Shown here one piece after another: positions 20,517 to 29,840 of a DNA stretch of 64,000 nucleotides. The translations under genes and the position numbers were made by a program. Numbering within the stretch: the stretch's first letter is position 1; each line of letters starts with the position of its first letter. Under the pieces are notes generated by a model that saw only the letters and a list, made by a program, of their open reading frames with translations, had not been told where the DNA came from and searched no databases. Origin of the DNA: Skeletonema tropicum (taxonomy: Eukaryota; Bacillariophyta; Thalassiosirophyceae; Thalassiosirales; Thalassiosiraceae); assembly GCA_037178625.1 (NCBI GenBank), contig CM074148.1, positions 1 through 64,000 on the forward strand. The letters are read 5' to 3'.

Positions 20517-21650
20517 ATGAAGTTCATTTATGCCATAATTCCATTTGTGAATTTGGCAACCAACGAATTTGTTGGCGGCGCAACTCATGCGCTATTAAAC
20601 AAAATTGTCATTGCCACACCTCCACAAGGTACATGCCATGACAATATTATTAACGGAGCAACAACACTACGTGTAGATTCACCAACATTTATCAGTGACA
20701 CACCTCCTACAAAGCAAACAACATCAATTAGGTACTTACCAGTCGAGGACGCCGACGATGTGTACGCAGCCCATGATAACATGCTACACAACTTGGATAC
20801 TCTTATTAACACCTTTGACGACTCTGAGCAATCTACTCAGTATGAACCATTTAATTATGAAGACAGTGACGAGTATGAGGAATTAGTAGAAACTCTTCCA
20901 CAACTCCAACACGACCTGGAAACAGCGGGGAAGATTTTTTTAGCAGCAACTCAGCGAAATCATATTGCATTTGAGGTTGAGGACGAATACAATACTGATG
21001 AAGAAGAGAGTTTCATGAAGCTTGAACCGAAGGTTGAGGACGAATACAATACTGATGAAGAAGAGAGTTCCATGAAGCTTGAACCGAAGGTTGAGGACGA
21101 ATACAATACTGATGAAGAAGAGAGCTCCATGAAGCTTGAACCGACTGAGGTTACAGCAGCGGATATAGTGCTGAATGATAGCGCGCAGAGGACTCGTATT
21201 GGAACTAACAAAATTGAAATTGAGCAGTGGAATTGTGTTGAAACTAAGACAACTGAAGTTGAGCAGAGGAAACGTATTGGAACTCAAACAACCGATGTTA
21301 AGCAGCGGAACTGTATTGGAACTAAGACAACCGATGTTGAGCAGAGGAAATGTATTGGACCTAAGATGAACGATGTGGATCAACAGAATATTATTGGAAC
21401 TAACTCTGGAGTGCAGGCAAAACCGTGGTCGTTTATGATTGACGAAGGTAACCTAGTGGCTGATATTCCCGTTACCTTAATGCATTCAGGCGATCAAATG
21501 GGTCTTTATGGTAGCCAGTGGAATCCTGGGATCGACCGGGGTAACCCAGATGATTCAGTTACAAAAACAACCCTTGATTACCCCAATGATGTTGGAGACA
21601 ACTTGGTCACGTCACTCATTGTAAAGTGGACTTCCTTTGTCCTTTATTGA
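20517..21650 (+). CDS. Unknown acidic repeat protein inside the TRIM-like LTR element (377 aa)
   Basis: The frame starts at an ATG 28 bp after the left LTR and fills almost all of the interior, so it is the only candidate gene. The N-terminus MKFIYAIIPFVNLATN is mildly hydrophobic and could be a weak signal or anchor. Residues about 154-209 contain three copies of a 19-aa acidic repeat (VEDEYNTDEEESSMKLEPK; 57-bp units from 20976). Residues about 228-292 contain five 13-aa units of the form IGTKTTDVEQRKC (39-bp units, 21198-21392). I recognise no gag knuckle, protease or polymerase motif. It could be a diverged gag-like protein, a captured host sequence, or a chance frame kept open by repeat expansion. 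That both repeat arrays keep the frame argues for coding. Confidence 0.6.
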   Translation: MKFIYAIIPFVNLATNEFVGGATHALLNKIVIATPPQGTCHDNIINGATTLRVDSPTFISDTPPTKQTTSIRYLPVEDADDVYAAHDNMLHNLDTLINTFDDSEQSTQYEPFNYEDSDEYEELVETLPQLQHDLETAGKIFLAATQRNHIAFEVEDEYNTDEEESFMKLEPKVEDEYNTDEEESSMKLEPKVEDEYNTDEEESSMKLEPTEVTAADIVLNDSAQRTRIGTNKIEIEQWNCVETKTTEVEQRKRIGTQTTDVKQRNCIGTKTTDVEQRKCIGPKMNDVDQQNIIGTNSGVQAKPWSFMIDEGNLVADIPVTLMHSGDQMGLYGSQWNPGIDRGNPDDSVTKTTLDYPNDVGDNLVTSLIVKWTSFVLY

Positions 21651-21713
21651 AAGGATAGAGATGCTATTTGGTACAATCCGATATCGACTACGTGATATCG
21701 AATTGTGGGGGGG

Positions 21714-21834
21714 TGTTAGATTACACGTACGTAGATACAAGTAGAGTACGGAAATACTCTAATCATTATCTTTTATCTCCTATCTAATCTATCAATAGCA
21801 TCGATTGGAAGTAGGGAGATCGAGGATACTAACA
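21714..21834 (+). repeat. Right LTR of the TRIM-like element
   Basis: 121 bp, same sequence as the left LTR by eye. It is preceded by a polypurine tract and followed by CGTAG. Confidence 0.93.
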
Positions 21835-21884
21835 CGTAGTGCCCCAAGCTTATCTGCAGAAACGGCGATGCGATGGCCATCCGT

Positions 21885-22038
21885 ATCATATATATCACTT
21901 CGGAAATTAGGTAAATGTTGCATTATCGCTACCTCTAGACATCATTGAACCAACAATTGGAGTCTTCATACGCCGAGGGCAGAACCAAACAGCGTCGCAG
22001 TCGGAACCACGGGAGAGGGTTGTCTCTCCTACCACAGC
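21885..22038 (+). repeat. Left inverted repeat bracketing LRR unit copy 1
   Basis: About 155 bp that match the reverse complement of 24996-25156 with few differences (shared GGAAATTAGGTAAATGTTGC, ACCACGGGAGAGGGTTG and CTACCACAG). The pair encloses the LRR gene. No target-site duplication could be found beside it. Confidence 0.8.
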
Positions 22039-22136
22039 GTCGTACATGTTGTAGCAGTAGAGCGTAATAAATAAGAAACAATAGTGGTGAAGCGCAAACG
22101 ACCAGTATCAGATAAGGAAATTATTTTACCATTGTC

Positions 22137-23189
22137 ATGATGGCGGCCGACGGCGGTAATAATATCACTTGGTTCACTTATACCGGTGCTGGTGGCGAAA
22201 TTATTCCTCGAGATGCCACTCATATCTTCGTGGATGTCAAAACCATTCCAGCGCGGGCATTCTATAGGCATCATAACATCTCTGAAGTCATTTGCCACGA
22301 TAAAGTCGAAAAGCTTGAAGAAAATGCATTCTGTGGATGCCCTCGCTTGGGACGAGTAATCATGCGGGGCGTCAAAATTGCTGAGGAGAGGGCGTTCCAT
22401 GAGTGTACTGCCCTAACGGATGTGGAATGTGACAAGCTAGAAATGATTAATCAAGAGGCATTCGGTTACTGCAGGTCTTTGAGGAGCATCAACCTGCCAT
22501 CCGCCGAGATCATTAAGGGGAGTGCATTCCAATGGTGTGCAAATCTGACGGATGTGGAATTTAGTAACAAGCTGGAAGGAATTCATGGAGGGGCATTTAA
22601 GGGCTGCAACTCTCTGGAACGAATTGCCATTCCATTGAAAGATGGCATAATTTCTGACGATGATGCATTCACAGGGTGTGTACATTTGAAGCAGGTAGAT
22701 GTGGTCGAGGGAGTAGAATTACGTAAAACTATCGCTGCGTTGCACAAGGAGGAATGGAGGAATGATGTGAGTGAAGAAATTGATTCGATAAATCAGCAGA
22801 TTCTTCCCAATACAGATGCTGGTGTCGTATTTTTTAATCATGCGGGAGAAAAGGCCCAAGTAATACAACGGTGGATCAGATCAGTTCTTTGCAAAATGGT
22901 TCGCTACAAAGCTGAGCATCAATGCGTATTGGATGTGGCTGCAACTACACTCCAGTTTGCTTTACCGCGAGATCTTGTGATGCAAAATGTCCTATCTTTT
23001 CTCGAATTTCAATTGCCGCACAGGTTAGGATCGGAGGATCACAGTATTTATTTATTTCGACAAGAGGATCGTGAAGGTGAAGATGCAAAAGACGATGAAG
23101 TTGTTGATGGTGGAGAAGAAGGCTACTCCTTTTCCTTGTGGAGGTCAATGATTTTGTTGGCAGCTGGTATTACAGACGAGCGTAGTTGA
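22137..23189 (+). CDS. BspA-type leucine-rich-repeat protein, intact copy 1 (350 aa)
   Basis: ATG at 22137 follows TTGTC and is followed at once by a second ATG. Residues about 30-200 are six or so LRR_5/BspA-like units with the recurring pattern 'I...AF..C..L..V.(I/L)P', for example IPARAFYRHHNISEVI, LEENAFCGCPRLGRVIM, INQEAFGYCRSLRSINLP and IHGGAFKGCNSLERIAIP. The C-terminal 150 aa are helical and acidic, with a Glu/Asp-rich tail (EDREGEDAKDDEVVDGGEE). No signal peptide or membrane segment is seen, so it is probably cytosolic. Such LRR proteins form large families in diatoms; the function is not known, and a protein-binding role is inferred from the fold. It sits inside inverted repeats and is duplicated downstream, so it may be transposon-borne cargo. 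Confidence 0.85.
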   Translation: MMAADGGNNITWFTYTGAGGEIIPRDATHIFVDVKTIPARAFYRHHNISEVICHDKVEKLEENAFCGCPRLGRVIMRGVKIAEERAFHECTALTDVECDKLEMINQEAFGYCRSLRSINLPSAEIIKGSAFQWCANLTDVEFSNKLEGIHGGAFKGCNSLERIAIPLKDGIISDDDAFTGCVHLKQVDVVEGVELRKTIAALHKEEWRNDVSEEIDSINQQILPNTDAGVVFFNHAGEKAQVIQRWIRSVLCKMVRYKAEHQCVLDVAATTLQFALPRDLVMQNVLSFLEFQLPHRLGSEDHSIYLFRQEDREGEDAKDDEVVDGGEEGYSFSLWRSMILLAAGITDERS

Positions 23190-24995
23190 GGCAAGTTGAT
23201 CATGGATGACTAGAATCATCATTGGAGGGAGCATGTATGGCATGTAAAGTCCCATGATCGCAGATTACAGAGCCTGCATTGAATGGAAGTTTATTGACAT
23301 ATCTCACCCGAGCCAAATATAATATCGTTCGCCCTATCAAGTTTAAGTGTCTTCAGCAAAACATCTACTCCATAGGGAGGCCGAGGTTTGTTTCTATTTC
23401 TATTGTTTTTTACCCTATCTACTATTCAGTGTGTTTTTGGATCGACGTGCCACAACCTATCATATCTCTGCTCTATTGGCTGAGCTGTGTTTATATTTTG
23501 ATAGTAATAATGGTACTATATATCGATGGAGCTTGATAAGAGCTTTCGATTGGTAAACTACAAATTTGACACATCTTGTGGAAATCTGGTTGCGGAGCTG
23601 GATTGGCCAATCAAGCTCTGCGGAATAGACGCGGTTTTAACCTAGACGATCTGTAAAAAGTCATCCAATCAAGCTGGATACGTCTTATCGATAGAGCAGC
23701 TCAAGGGCTTTCCAAAACGCCACTCATCGCCTTCATAGGCCGCGTAGAATGGAAGATACCACAAGAACAAGACGACGGATCCTTTACCAAGGAGATGTAC
23801 CCAGATCAGATATCTGTCTTCAGTGTGACTCTGTCGCAAAACTAGAGATTTACGATGTTGATCTGAGTGCAGGAATGGGAGCGCAACCTTTGCCACTTGA
23901 GCCGATCTGCGTCTATGTGGATCGGGGTAAGGAGAAGATGAGATGACTTCAGATACTGGTGAAAGAGTCCGCTTTCATGGCCACCTATAAGTATCCTAGC
24001 GCTGGCCAAGGAGATCTTCGATAAGATAGAGACAGATCCTGGTACCATCCGCGTTTGCACAAGTAGATTGGGTCAACGTGATCAAGGCATTACACGAGGT
24101 CCCACGACTTTTCCAACTATGGGCATGCAAGCAAAGTTCACGACATAGCCGGCATAAATCTGCGGCTACACTGATGTGATCCTGATCACTCTCCTTGGTT
24201 ACTTTCTTGTCTGGATGCTCAGGAGTCATGCGCTCACGTCTTATAATGTGTGAAGAAGAGGATAGGGTACATAAAATGTTTTCAGATGTCAGCGGATAAT
24301 CTACACTCCTGGCTGCAATCGGTGGGAACATGTGATGACGTGCGGAAAAGTATATCATGAGGTTTGTGAGGGCTCGGAATGGCAAAAAGCTTTATGGACT
24401 GCACTGCTGGCGATCATGACCCGATATTGCAGACAATTGGCATGTACACAAGATCAGATCGGATGGCGGCGGTTTATGGAAGGAATGATATCCAAGGAGT
24501 TCTGTGCGATTCAAGAGACACATTGTCGTCTGTAGGGCAGCTATCTTTCTGGCGCAACATGGGCACAAAGCTTCTCAATCAAGTTGATGGAGATGACCCA
24601 TGGACAATGGCTCGTGAGGAATTTCTTGACTCATGATAAAATTTTGGGTATGCTTGCGTTAAAGAGGAAGGAGGAGGAGCTACAAATAGCTATAGATGAG
24701 CAGCAAAAGATGAGCTTAGAAGGGCTAGGAGAGGAGGATAAATACTTGATGGAAATCAATCTCGATGATCTCAAAACAACAACTTCTGGTGAATATCAGG
24801 CTTATTGGCGCAGCACGGTATGCCTTCTTGATACGCCGCCAGTGGGCTCAGGCAGCACTTTTCGACGCGGTCACGACAACCACGGATAGAGATGGGTATA
24901 TGCTTATACTCTCGTGCAAATACTGTTATTGTTATATCTCGCCTGTATTCAGGCTTATTGACATTCACATCAATATATTCCGGGCTCTATAACGA
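23190..24995 (+). pseudogene. Fossil of a retroelement post-RT region downstream of LRR copy 1
   Basis: Broken frames reproduce in order the tail of a non-LTR ORF2. PRLFQLWACKQ (about 24100-24135) matches the ORF2 segment PQMFRLWYAKQ. A decayed Cys/His stretch with ESCAHVL follows near 24220. DQIGWRRFMEGMISKEF (about 24450-24500) matches DRIGWRHFTEGKVS. HGQWLVRNFLTHD and LMEINLDDL...YQAYWR (to about 24815) match HTQWICRNLTKH and LEIQPEEL...QQYWL. Stops and frameshifts interrupt it, and the same decay appears in copy 2, so it predates the tandem duplication. The 5' part (23512-23746) is the dispersed 230-bp repeat listed separately. Confidence 0.6.
23512..23746 (+). repeat. Dispersed 230-bp repeat, copy in LRR unit 1
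   Basis: Contains two versions of a motif resembling ATCGATAGAGCTTGATAAG followed by AGCTTTC, about 165 bp apart, with AAATCTGGTTGCGGAGCTGG and AAAAGTCATCCAAT between. The same order of blocks recurs at about 36513-36763, in the kinase arms at 54441-54709 (minus) and 60652-60921, and weakly at 63650-63850. Confidence 0.7.
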
Positions 24996-25156
24996 GCTGT
25001 GGTAGGTAGGAGAGACAACCCTCTCCCGTGGTTCCGACTGCGACGCTGTTTGGTTCTGCCCTCGGCGTATGAAGACTCCAATTGCTTGTTGGTTCAATGA
25101 TATCTAGGTAGCGATAATGCAACATTTACCTAATTTCCTAAGTGATATATTTGATA
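24996..25156 (-). repeat. Right inverted repeat bracketing LRR unit copy 1
   Basis: Reverse complement of 21885-22038 with small indels. A further copy in the same orientation ends LRR unit copy 2 at about 40856-41013. Confidence 0.8.
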
Positions 25157-25333
25157 TTTGGCTTGCTGATGCTTGGCTGACGCTCTTGGCTTGGCTCTAT
25201 AGCTGTGTTTTGATGCGACAGACAAAAGATGCCTGTCTCATCTATCTGCCAGCTGATATCAAGATGCCCATCTCAAAAAGTCCGCCAAATGCCCCTGCCA
25301 CCCACCACGCACGACTGACACAAAAATAATAAA
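25157..25333 (+). repeat. Shared flank beyond the right inverted repeat, copy 1
   Basis: Matches about 44064-44223 (GACAGACAAAAGATGCCTGTC, CAGCTGATATCAAGATGCCC), so the tandem duplication extends past the inverted repeat. No gene is seen. Confidence 0.75.
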
Positions 25334-25342
25334 GACTAAAAT

Positions 25343-26108
25343 AGCGTTATGGCCAGGAATCCTCAGGATATTTCGGCATTTTTGGGTAGCCTCTAGGATA
25401 TTTTTTCGCCAATATTCGCTAAAAAATATCCTCTTGTTCGAACAAGCCTACCTTGATAGCTGGAGTGTTTCCAAGTGAATAACACTATTGTTTACTCATA
25501 TTATTGCATCTATTCACTCCTTTAGACCTGCATTGACACATCAGGCCATCAATGCAACGAAATAATGCTCAAAGCTGCAACATATCTTATCTCTGAGGGT
25601 CTCGCCAACTACCCTATGAATGAATGCGGACTGTAAGAAAACACGCACTGCCGCAGCACGAGAAGCCTGAAAGAGTTATAAGTCTCGTGCATCATCCCTA
25701 CTATTCATTAGGAGTACAAGCAATCCTTCACCATTCACAGTTCTCGATGTCCACTCCCGTCAACACCTGTCTGATTTGCATTTATTCCACCATACTCATA
25801 AATATCCTCATTGTAAGTTCCCTCTTGTCCATTTGCATCACCATTCCTCAATACATAGTATCACCCACCATCTTATATTCATCTTACATCTTACATTGCA
25901 TTGGTGTTATGTATGTGTGTGGTGAAGTAGTAGTGCGTGCGTGCATCTTTCTGTCGATTTCAGCTTCTTCATGCGTACTTCGTCCGATGTGTGTCCGAAA
26001 TTAGTGACGTCAACCGTAGAAATTATACGTGGGAACTAGTAGTAGAAAAGTGAGGATATTTTTGAGGATATTTTGCAGGGGTCGGGAGGATAACTGGCCA
26101 TTAGGTTA
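25343..26108 (+). mobile_element. Non-autonomous DNA transposon with 9-bp TSD in LRR unit 1 (MULE-like)
   Basis: GACTAAAAT flanks it on both sides (25334-25342, 26109-26117). The corresponding place in unit copy 2 (about 44220-44275) lacks it. The ends are weakly inverted: AGCGTTATGGCCAGGAATCCTC versus TAACCTAATGGCCAGTTATCCTC read from the other end. Multiple GGATATTTT motifs lie near both ends. A 9-bp duplication suits Mutator-like elements. The interior shows no transposase. Confidence 0.7.
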
Positions 26109-26466
26109 GACTAAAATCTCTGCCTTGAAATCCTCCGCAGAGTTGTCTCTCCTACCACAGCGTCGTACATGTTGTAGCAGTAGAGCGTAATAAATAAGAA
26201 ACAATAGTGGTGAAGCGCAAACGACCAGTATCAGATAAGGAAATTATTTTACCATTGTCATGATGGCGGCCGACGGCGGTAATAATATCACTTGGTTCAC
26301 TTATACCGGTGCTGGTGGCGAAATTATTCCTCGAGATGCCACTCATATCTTCGTGGATGTCAAAACCATTCCAGCGCGGGCATTCTATAGGCATCATAAC
26401 ATCTCTGAAGTCATTTGCCACGATAAAGTCGAAAAGCTTGAAGAAAATGCATTCTGTGGATGCCCT

Positions 26467-26867
26467 TGTAATAGTTCACTTAGTTGATGAGGGAGACGTT
26501 AGCGTAACCGTCGATGGAGGTGTCTGAGTGGTTGTAGAACTCAAACACCAATAGATAAAAGGAGATGTAGGGCGTTGAATCAATTCGATTGGACTGTAGA
26601 CTTCTGTTTTACTTGATTGATTATTTTCTATTATACTACTATGCTCTTCATGAGGATGCTCTGCCAAAACAAAGCTTCACGAGAGCCTTGACACCTGGGA
26701 AGACCCGGATGTCAACCCTAAGATTAGATGTGTCAGATGACTGATTCTGACATCCTAACATCATTCACAAGCGGTATTCCTTGACGTGGAACTACCTAAA
26801 CTAAACCTAAACTAAAGTTCTTTTCCATACAATTGGGGATTGCCATCTAAGACGGCTATCCATCACA
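26467..26867 (-). repeat. 3' LTR of the Copia element (left on the plus strand)
   Basis: 401 bp, TGTAAT...ATCACA on the plus strand, adjacent to the GCCCT target duplication on its left and a polypurine tract (minus strand) on its right. Confidence 0.96.
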
Positions 26868-26893
26868 CTCCTTCTCAGAGATCCTCATGTGTT

Positions 26894-27421
26894 CTACCAA
26901 CCCATGAGCTTCCTCCTCAAGATCTGGAACACATCCTTGGAAAGACCTTTCGTAAAGATGTCTCCAAGTTGTTCCGTCGTACAGATCTTCATCAACTTGA
27001 TCTGTCTCTTAACAATCTCCTCACGAAACCAAACTGTCTCGATGTGATACCACTTCGAACGGGGAGTAAACTGAGGCGGAAGAGTCTGTGCCAGAAGCAA
27101 AGCTCCAGCGTTATCTTCGTGAATAGAGACTTTCATCTCCGCAGCTTGCTCCTCAAGACCGTAGACCTTGCTGAGACTCTTAACCATGTCAATGAGAGGA
27201 AAGAGTTCTCTACAACAATGAGCAAGAGCTGTAATCTCTGCTTCCATAGTGCTGAGGGCTGTCTTCGAAGACTGCAATTGAGACTTCCACAAAACAGGAC
27301 AATTAGCAACCTTGATGACGAATCCTGTTCTACTCTTGACACAGGCAGGGTCACTGGGATGTTCATGTCCGTACAAACCACCAAAATCTGCGTCAGGATA
27401 AGCTTCGACATTGAGAATCAT
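26894..27421 (-). CDS. Copia Pol part 3: RNase H (175 aa)
   Basis: Continues from the RT in another frame with YPDADFGG, SRTGFVIKVANCPVLWKS, STMEAEITAL (catalytic Glu), HEDNAGALLLAQ and the usual Copia end DIFTKGL...RRKLMGW-stop, 26 bp before the 3' LTR. The single-base break before it might be a real mutation or an assembly error. Confidence 0.93.
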   Translation of the reverse strand: MILNVEAYPDADFGGLYGHEHPSDPACVKSRTGFVIKVANCPVLWKSQLQSSKTALSTMEAEITALAHCCRELFPLIDMVKSLSKVYGLEEQAAEMKVSIHEDNAGALLLAQTLPPQFTPRSKWYHIETVWFREEIVKRQIKLMKICTTEQLGDIFTKGLSKDVFQILRRKLMGW

Positions 27422-29840
27422 TCGAAGTAGGGGTGAGAATCAATCCCTTATCACGTGTACCCTTGAGATACAAACCGATCCTGATGAGAGCTTCTTCGTG
27501 AGACTTGCGTGGAGAGAACATGTACCTCGCACAACAGTTCACAGCATAGGCAATATCGGGACGAGAGTGACCAGAGAGATAGAGCAACATTCCAACAACA
27601 CTTGAATAAGAGAACGCTCCTTCTGCAGCAGCGCCGTCAGTATCACGAACCAAAGGCTTGGAACTTGCCGGAGTTAGCTTTGGATGGTGTTGTCCTCCTT
27701 CTAGACCGAGAGCAGTGATGATGCGGTCGATGAGACCAGTTTGAGTCATTTCAACCTGACCATTCTTCTTCTTCAAATCAACACCCAAGAAACCAGCAGC
27801 ATCACCTTCCTTCTCTAGAAGCAAACCATGCTCTTCATCGCTGCGAAGACGAACCAAAAGTGCATTGATATCTTTCTCATCTTTGGCCCAAAACAAACAG
27901 TCGTCAACAAAAGTAACGGCGACAACTTTATCTCCAATAAAGAGACAGGGATCCAAATGAGACTGACGCAAACCTTGCTTCTCCAAAGCTTTGACCAAAT
28001 AGGTGTGAAATGCACGTGGAGCTTGCTTGAGTCCGTACAATGACCTCTTCAAGCGGAGACATTTCCCTTCCTGCTTGAAACCACGCGGCATGTGCATGTA
28101 GATTTCTTCGCCTTCTTCCAAATGACCGTGCAAGAAAGCACACTCAACATCGGCCTGACAAGACTTGAGTCCAAGCATAGACTCCAAGATGAGCATCAAA
28201 CGAACTGTCGCCCACGACACCACAGGAGCATAAGTTTCCTTGTACTCCACATCCTTGATCTGCTGATCGCCACGAGCAACAAAACGAGCTTTGTACTTCT
28301 TAGGTCTACCATCTGGATAACGCTTGAGACGAAATGCCCAAGTGCTACCAAGAATATGCTTCCCAGGAGGAATATCAACAACTTCCCAAGATTCCATTTT
28401 CTCCAACGTCGCAATCTCAACCTTGCAAGCTTCCCAATACTCGGCTGCAGCATCACCATACATAGCTTGGTTCCAATTAGGATTGTCCTCGGAAGATGCT
28501 TGAGCTTTCGCTTTCAGGAACAGTGGATGGACGTAGTTTGCAATCAATTCCTTGGTACTTCCACTGTAGTTTGTGTTGTTGACTGCGAGATGAATAAACT
28601 TTGCCAAAGGACTAGCCATTAGATCTTCGACTGTAGGGACCTCGAGTTCCATCTGCATGAGAAGATTATCGGCTGACTCAATCATAGCTGCCATACGCCG
28701 CCTATACTGCTGCTTCTTCGCCGACAATCGGGCCACTCTAGGTGGGACAGTTTGTTTACCGAGAGTGACGGCATAATGAGCAAAGAACCGACGATATTCA
28801 GACTTAGTCAAATAACTGCGTTGAGCGACAGAAAGGTGTGCCATATCACGCGGAGAGTAATTGAGAGCATCTTGCCAAGTAGTAGAGTTCAGCGTACGGA
28901 GTTTTTCAGGTTTTTGCAACTTTGAACGATCACGGAGTTTCCTGCTCCAATTATTGTCAACAGACTTAAGAGCATCTTCTTCATTGAAGGGAACATCTTC
29001 GTCGAATACTTCATCATCCGCATCAGGAGACTCTACATCACCTCCTTCTGATTCAGGCACTGAAGCTCCTTCTGGAACTGAATTACCAACTGTGGAGGCT
29101 TCATTAGAAGTAGGCGGCAAGGGAGCAGACGGAGCAACATTGATCTCTTCGACAACAGGATCAAACTCGACAACTTGGGAGATGGAATCCTTCTCTGAAG
29201 CAAATGACTCTTCATGAGCACAGCGTTCGGCCTTCAGACGATCTTTCCATTCCTGAACACGGACTTTCATCTCGCGACGTTCCTCTTCGCTCAGCCAAAT
29301 GTCATCAAGGGGAGGGGGATAGTACACATAATTTCCATCCTCATCAACATCAGAAGGCGGAACGTAATGGTCTCGGCTAGTGTCGTACAGCAAAGAACAG
29401 AGTTCATCAAAATCTTCGTCGGACATAGCACCATTGCTGAAGACACTCTGGAACTTGTCATCAAAAACAACGTGCCACTGAGGGCTGACGTGACCAGAAC
29501 CAAGATGACGGACCAAAGCAACCAGTGTAGAGTGCTCGGGAGAGAAACCAAGGTACTGACCAAGACGGGCACGCTTATCGAACTTAGCAAGTTTCTTTCC
29601 ACTCTGAAGCTTAGGATCCAGGACATAGCAGGGAGATCCCCACACATGAACACGACGTAAATCACGATGATCATCCTTAACACCGGAAAGACGTTCTAAC
29701 GGAGTAAGACCAGTCACTCTGTTGGGCAAACGATTGTAGAGCCAAACTGCGTGTTGAACAGCAAAGGGCCAAAGGCGGGGGCTATCAACTTCGTGCTCGT
29801 TCCAACGCAACGCAACGTGAAGCATCATGGAACGTGCCAT
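27393..29840 (-). CDS. Copia Pol part 2: integrase C-terminus and reverse transcriptase (815 aa)
   Basis: It starts within the integrase: ARSMMLHVALRWNEHE, VWLYNRLPNR and LTPLERLSG are typical of Copia integrase C-termini. A charged linker (about 200-320) follows. The RT comes next: WEVVDIPPGKHILGSTWAFRLK, YKARFVARGDQQ, YAPVVSWATVRLML, ADVECAFLHGHLEE, RSLYGLKQAPRAFH and catalytic FVDD in VTFVDDCLFW. The end is GMLLYLSGHSRPDIAYAV and KGTRDKGLILTPTSND, where a surplus base (27416-27418) shifts the frame before RNase H. Confidence 0.93.
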   Translation of the reverse strand: MARSMMLHVALRWNEHEVDSPRLWPFAVQHAVWLYNRLPNRVTGLTPLERLSGVKDDHRDLRRVHVWGSPCYVLDPKLQSGKKLAKFDKRARLGQYLGFSPEHSTLVALVRHLGSGHVSPQWHVVFDDKFQSVFSNGAMSDEDFDELCSLLYDTSRDHYVPPSDVDEDGNYVYYPPPLDDIWLSEEERREMKVRVQEWKDRLKAERCAHEESFASEKDSISQVVEFDPVVEEINVAPSAPLPPTSNEASTVGNSVPEGASVPESEGGDVESPDADDEVFDEDVPFNEEDALKSVDNNWSRKLRDRSKLQKPEKLRTLNSTTWQDALNYSPRDMAHLSVAQRSYLTKSEYRRFFAHYAVTLGKQTVPPRVARLSAKKQQYRRRMAAMIESADNLLMQMELEVPTVEDLMASPLAKFIHLAVNNTNYSGSTKELIANYVHPLFLKAKAQASSEDNPNWNQAMYGDAAAEYWEACKVEIATLEKMESWEVVDIPPGKHILGSTWAFRLKRYPDGRPKKYKARFVARGDQQIKDVEYKETYAPVVSWATVRLMLILESMLGLKSCQADVECAFLHGHLEEGEEIYMHMPRGFKQEGKCLRLKRSLYGLKQAPRAFHTYLVKALEKQGLRQSHLDPCLFIGDKVVAVTFVDDCLFWAKDEKDINALLVRLRSDEEHGLLLEKEGDAAGFLGVDLKKKNGQVEMTQTGLIDRIITALGLEGGQHHPKLTPASSKPLVRDTDGAAAEGAFSYSSVVGMLLYLSGHSRPDIAYAVNCCARYMFSPRKSHEEALIRIGLYLKGTRDKGLILTPTSNDSQCRSLS

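Larger units (their letters stand above)
20368..21834 (+). mobile_element. Small LTR retroelement (TRIM-like) carrying an unknown ORF
   Basis: Two 121-bp direct repeats (20368-20488, 21714-21834) look identical by eye. They begin TGTTAG and end CTAACA. The element is flanked on both sides by CGTAG, a 5-bp target-site duplication (20363-20367, 21835-21839). GGTTATAGAGCC directly after the left LTR is a primer-binding-site-like sequence, and GTGGGGGGG (21705-21713) directly before the right LTR is a polypurine tract. No gag, protease, integrase or RT can be seen in the 1225-bp interior, so it must depend on a partner, possibly Copia-type. Near-identical LTRs imply recent insertion. Confidence 0.93.

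Noticed and set aside
25624..26004. 126-codon frame with hydrophobic Ile/Ser content
   Set aside because: It lies inside a non-autonomous transposon, has no motif and is Ile/Tyr/Ser-rich as expected from AT-rich DNA.
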